DNA from: Podochytrium sp. JEL0797
Lineage: Eukaryota; Chytridiomycota; Chytridiomycetes; Chytridiales; Chytriomycetaceae
NCBI GenBank assembly: GCA_027596195.1
Contig: JADGJG010000899.1
Location: forward strand, 1 to 11,179
DNA length: 11,179 nt
Direction of reading: 5' to 3'
How positions within the stretch are numbered: the stretch's first letter is position 1; each line of letters starts with the position of its first letter. Shown piece after piece: positions 8,350 to 11,179 of this stretch. A program made the position numbers and the translations under genes. Below the pieces are notes generated by a model. That model saw only the letters and a list, made by a program, of their open reading frames with translations, was not told the origin of the DNA and did no database searches.

Positions 8350-9152
8350 CGCCCAGACAAAGGCGACACTGGTCGACTTCACGCTGATGGACATCGCCGT
8401 CCTCAAACTCGCCCCCTCCTCAACAACCCTCCTAATGAGCGACCGTATCGGCCACCTGATCTTCGCCCACCCGCGCCAATGCGCCGACCTCAAACCAACT
8501 GGCCTGAACCTAGACCTCTACGACGTTCTGCTCGATTAACCGCGCGCATTCCTGCTCTACTGGCTCTCTTGACTCGTTCGACTGAACTCGGCGATGAGTT
8601 GGACACGCGCGATACTTTGGAATTTGGTGAACAGTGGGCGGAGGCTCTCGAAGCTTCTGAGTTTGCGTCTCCGATTGACGATTCGAAGTTGGAGGACGAC
8701 GCGTTTGAACCACCTCTCACGAAACCGCCATTGAAAACGGAGGATCCGAAATCACGCGCCGCGGCGATGCGAAGTCAATTTCGCGAGCAGTGGATTTTAG
8801 CCGAACGAACCGAACTTGATGCGCTGGAGGAAAACCGCACATGGAATCTCGTCCCCCGTCTCCCCAACATGAACATTATTGGTGCTAAATGGGTTTATCG
8901 AGTCAAACTCAATTCAGATGGCACCATCGAACGCTTCAAAGCCCGTCTCGTTGCCCAGGGTTTCAAGCAGCAATACGGTCATGACTACCTCGAGACCTAC
9001 TCTCCCGCCGTTCGTCTCAACACGTTCCGTTGGCTCATTGCGCAAACCGCTCTTCACAAGTGGAAAACGCTCTCTGCCGACTTCAACTCTGCGTATCTCA
9101 ACGGTGATATCGACGGCCTCGTTTACATGCTTCAACCCCCTGGTTACGATGA
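8350..9152 (+). mobile_element. Ty1/copia retrotransposon polyprotein fragment (copy 1)
   Basis: An 803-base open fragment. It begins in a Pro/Arg-rich linker with RPLRRSARLTARIP, which resembles the RRSxR motif that precedes reverse transcriptase in copia polyproteins. It then enters the RVT_2 domain: REQWILAERTELDALEENRTW, NIIGAKWVYRVKLNSDGTIE, RFKARLVAQGFKQQYGHDY, ETYSPAVRLNTFRWLIAQTA, and ADFNSAYLNGDIDGLVYMLQ with the first catalytic Asp. It stops at PPGYDE, before the YVDD box, so it cannot be an active enzyme. There is no LTR, integrase, RNase H or gag in view. The left limit is approximate: the 50 bases between it and G-alpha exon A are AT-rich and unassigned. The right limit is the duplication breakpoint, where the frame runs on into repeat unit 2. 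Confidence 0.9.
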
Positions 9153-9206
9153 GAAGAGGCCCACCTTGTCCTCCAATTGTGAACGTGTGACGCGTTATTT
9201 TTTTTG

Positions 9207-10323
9207 TCATACTTCTCCAAATTCCTCGATATTTTTCCTTATAAAAACGCGTTATATTATGAATCAGATACAAAAAATAAACTTACCATATAATACAATG
9301 CAGCACACTTTCAAGCACCTTCCTCATTTGCTCCGTGCTTGTCGCAAAGGTCAAATGAAACCGGAAGTCCCGCCGTGGGTTCATATTCAACTGTTTGAAC
9401 TTTTCGACAAAAAATTCTGACGCTTCTTGGAAAACAGCCGGTTCTTCTCCTTCAAAGTCCGGGAAATGCTCTTTGATTCGAATGCGTGGATCAACCTTGC
9501 CACGTTGATGACGCTTAGTGATTATAAAAAACCTTCGCAGCTTACCAGTTTTTCCCGGAAGACATCGGTTTTGTTCATGAAAACGATAAAAGGTGTTTTG
9601 GCAAATACGGGATTCGTAATCATGATGTTAAACACGTTAAGAGCATCCATCACTGCACGTAAATCTTTGAGACACACTGTCAAGAAACAAAGAAACTCAC
9701 TTCGATTCACAGCTCTGTCCTCCATACAAACTTGATCAAAACAACTCAAAGCGACGACAAAAATAATAGCCTTAACATCCGCAAAGAAAGGCGCCCATTT
9801 TTTCCGTTGTGATTTTTGTCCGCCCACGTCAAAAATGGCCAGCTCGGTCCCGTTGAAGTTAAGTATCGTTTTTGTCACAGATTGAGTCATGATGCGCGTC
9901 ATGATTATGTCGTCCTCTGTTGGTCTGTATTCTTTCGACGCAATTCGTGTGACGTTGTTCATGATGCTTTCATCCAAGAAAAGTTAGCAGCATCCAGACA
10001 AACATAGAACGTACTTACTACGCACAGTTTTCCAACAACGGAACCATAAACTCATGTCTCCTCGAATAGCAATACTTGACCCCTGGGTCCCTCCACATCT
10101 TTTCAATCGCCTCGAACACATCCGAATCGATGCAATCATCCTTTGAGTACCCAAACGGTGTTTTCGCAGCCTGGATCTTATTCGCAAACAGCCTCATCTC
10201 TCCACCTTGCTGGACCCCACCCGCCTCCAAAAACGCGTCGCGTGCAGCTTGTTGGACCTTGCGCAGTTTGTCCAACGTTGGCTGCCGACTCGCAGCGGCT
10301 TGCCCATTCACACCCGAAAATTT
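9207..10323 (-). CDS. G-protein alpha subunit, 3' portion (copy 2; P-loop exons not in window)
   Basis: Transcript-order exons are A about 10019-10317, B 9701-9966, C 9546-9652, D 9287-9495 and E 9207-9237. Phases all agree and introns are 52, 48, 50 and 49 nt. G-alpha subunits bind and hydrolyse GTP to relay receptor signals at the plasma membrane. Seen: helical domain with MWRDPGVKYCYSRRHEF, then NCAYIMNNVTRIASKEYRPTEDD, switch I Arg/Thr (MTRIMT), IFDVGGQKSQRKKW, VNRMMDALNVF, FMNKTDVF, a C-terminal FHLTFATSTEQMRKV and the tail KNIEEFGEV. There is no Cys at position -4, so it is not of the pertussis-toxin-sensitive type. About 45 residues including GAGESGKST are missing before exon A, where copia sequence follows. 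Either the 5' exons lie beyond 11179 with copia in the intron, or the gene is truncated. No in-frame ATG starts exon A. It is intact as far as seen, but function is doubtful. Confidence 0.85.
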
Positions 10324-10376
10324 TATTAATTAATCGAAACAAAAATCAGGATTCGCAACTCAAAAAGTATCACCAA

Positions 10377-11179
10377 CGCCCCGACAAAGGCGACACTGGT
10401 CGACTTCACGCTGATGGACATCGCCGTCCTCAAACTCGCCCCCTCCTCAACAACCCTCCTAATGAGCGACCGTATCGGCCACCTGATCTTCGCCCACCCG
10501 CGCCAATGCGCCGACCTCAAACCAACTGGCCTGAACCTAGACCTCTACGACGTTCTGCTCGATTAACCGCGCGCATTCCTGCTCTACTGGCTCTCTTGAC
10601 TCGTTCGACTGAACTCGGCGATGAGTTGGACACGCGCGATACTTTGGAATTTGGTGAACAGTGGGCGGAGGCTCTCGAAGCTTCTGAGTTTGCGTCTCCG
10701 ATTGACGATTCGAAGTTGGAGGACGACGCGTTTGAACCGCCTCTCACGAAACCGCCATTGAAAACGGAGGATCCGAAATCACGCGCCGCGGCGATGCGAA
10801 GTCAATTTCGCGAGCAGTGGATTTTAGCCGAAACCGCTGAACTCGATGCGCTTACGGAAAACCGGACATGGACTCTCGTTCCCCGTGACCCCTCGATGAA
10901 TGTTATTGGTGCTAAATGGGTTTATCGTGTCAAACTCAACTCAGATGGCACCATCGAACGCTTCAAAGCCCGTCTCGTTGCCCAGGGTTTCAAGCAGCAA
11001 TACGGTCATGACTACCTCGAGACCTACTCTCCCGCCGTTCGTCTCAACACGTTTCGTTGGCTCATCGCGCAGACGGCCTTGCACAAATGGAAAACGCTCA
11101 CGGGCGATTTGAATTCTGCGTACATCAACGGCGACATGGAAGACCTCGTTTACATGCTTCAACCCCCTGGCTACGATGA
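10377..11179 (+). mobile_element. Ty1/copia retrotransposon polyprotein fragment (copy 2)
   Basis: The 803-base counterpart of 8350-9152, same length without indels and open to the window edge. It holds the same RRSARL linker and RVT_2 start. Protein differences are conservative: LAETAELDALTENRTW and PRDPSMNVIG in place of the copy 1 versions, and TGDLNSAYINGDMEDLVYM near the end. The first half (10377 to about 10825) is almost identical to copy 1, while two later blocks (about 10826-10910 and 11050-11155) differ at many, mostly third, positions. It is truncated before the YVDD box and is therefore not functional as reverse transcriptase. Confidence 0.88.

Larger units (their letters stand above)
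7143..9152 (+). repeat. Tandem duplication, unit 1 (about 2.01 kb)
   Basis: The sequence from 7143 (GAAGAGGCCCACC...) recurs from 9153 in the same orientation and stays alignable to the end of the window. Unit 1 holds the last 30 bases of the thioesterase coding region, the broken G-alpha 3' gene portion (minus) and the copia fragment (plus). The base before the repeat differs (C at 7142, A at 9152), so 7143/9153 marks the breakpoint to within a base or two. Unit 1 is in the original context, because its left edge continues a complete thioesterase exon. Confidence 0.95.
9153..11179 (+). repeat. Tandem duplication, unit 2 (about 2.03 kb, to window end)
   Basis: The second direct copy of the 7143-9152 unit. 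It starts with the orphan 30-base tail of the thioesterase coding region, now fused to the copia frame of unit 1. It is 17 bases longer than unit 1, mainly because of the 18 bases missing from unit 1 at the G-alpha A-B intron. The last bases of the window (GGCTACGATGA) match the last bases of unit 1 (GGTTACGATGA), so the window ends exactly at a unit boundary. Confidence 0.93.

Noticed and set aside
8305..8493. Minus-strand ORF in the copia linker containing GASLRTAMSISVKST, faintly like a P-loop, which might supply the missing G-alpha start
   Set aside because: It lacks GxxxxGKS/T spacing and the opposite strand is a good copia linker with RRSARL. The likeness is chance on an antisense frame.
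10018..10311. Independent small gene starting at MNGQAAASRQ
   Set aside because: The apparent first codon is GTG, not ATG, and the sequence is the helical-domain exon of the G-alpha gene, spliced at GTAAGT (10018).
7143..11179. Retrotransposon-mediated capture of G-alpha
   Set aside because: The unit carries genomic flank (the thioesterase tail) and no LTRs or target-site duplication, so DNA-level tandem duplication fits better. Antisense orientation means intron retention alone cannot exclude capture.

Overview
The window is nuclear DNA of a fungus. It has dense protein genes split by short GT-AG introns (about 48-122 nt), canonical branch sites such as TGCTAAC, convergent and divergent neighbours a few hundred bases apart, and a velvet-domain gene, a family essentially confined to Fungi. 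The phylum cannot be fixed from the sequence alone. Exon models below were assembled by hand from splice signals, reading phase and family similarity, with no transcript evidence.

Left part (1-7172), ordinary gene-rich DNA: a BAR/arfaptin-homology-like coiled-coil protein (minus, 5 exons); a mitochondrial ribosomal protein mL54-like gene (plus, 1 exon), divergent from it; a hypoxanthine phosphoribosyltransferase gene (minus, 4 exons), convergent with mL54 and preceded by a 46-codon upstream ORF; a velvet-family regulator (minus, 6 exons); a chorismate-lyase-like protein (plus, 3 exons), divergent from the velvet gene; and a palmitoyl-protein thioesterase (plus, 7 exons, including a 15-nt micro-exon).

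Right part (7143-11179), a rearranged accessory region: two direct tandem copies of a unit of about 2.0 kb. Each copy holds the last 30 bases of the thioesterase coding region, the 3' five exons of a heterotrimeric G-protein alpha subunit gene on the minus strand (no P-loop exon), and an 803-bp fragment of a Ty1/copia polyprotein (linker plus N-terminal reverse transcriptase) on the plus strand. The left G-alpha copy is broken by a nonsense codon and by an 18-base deletion that removes a 3' splice site. The right copy is intact as far as it can be seen. The copia fragments are equal in length, but their differences are clustered, which suggests gene conversion or exchange with other elements. 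The window ends exactly at the right end of the second unit, so more copies or the missing G-alpha 5' exons may follow.

The left-hand genes are mostly housekeeping functions (purine salvage, mitochondrial translation, lysosomal/vacuolar depalmitoylation, membrane shaping). The velvet and chorismate-lyase-like pair shares a promoter region and could be co-regulated. I see no RNA genes, CRISPR array or complete mobile element. The strongest candidate for something unusual is the tandem G-alpha/copia array and its breakpoints.
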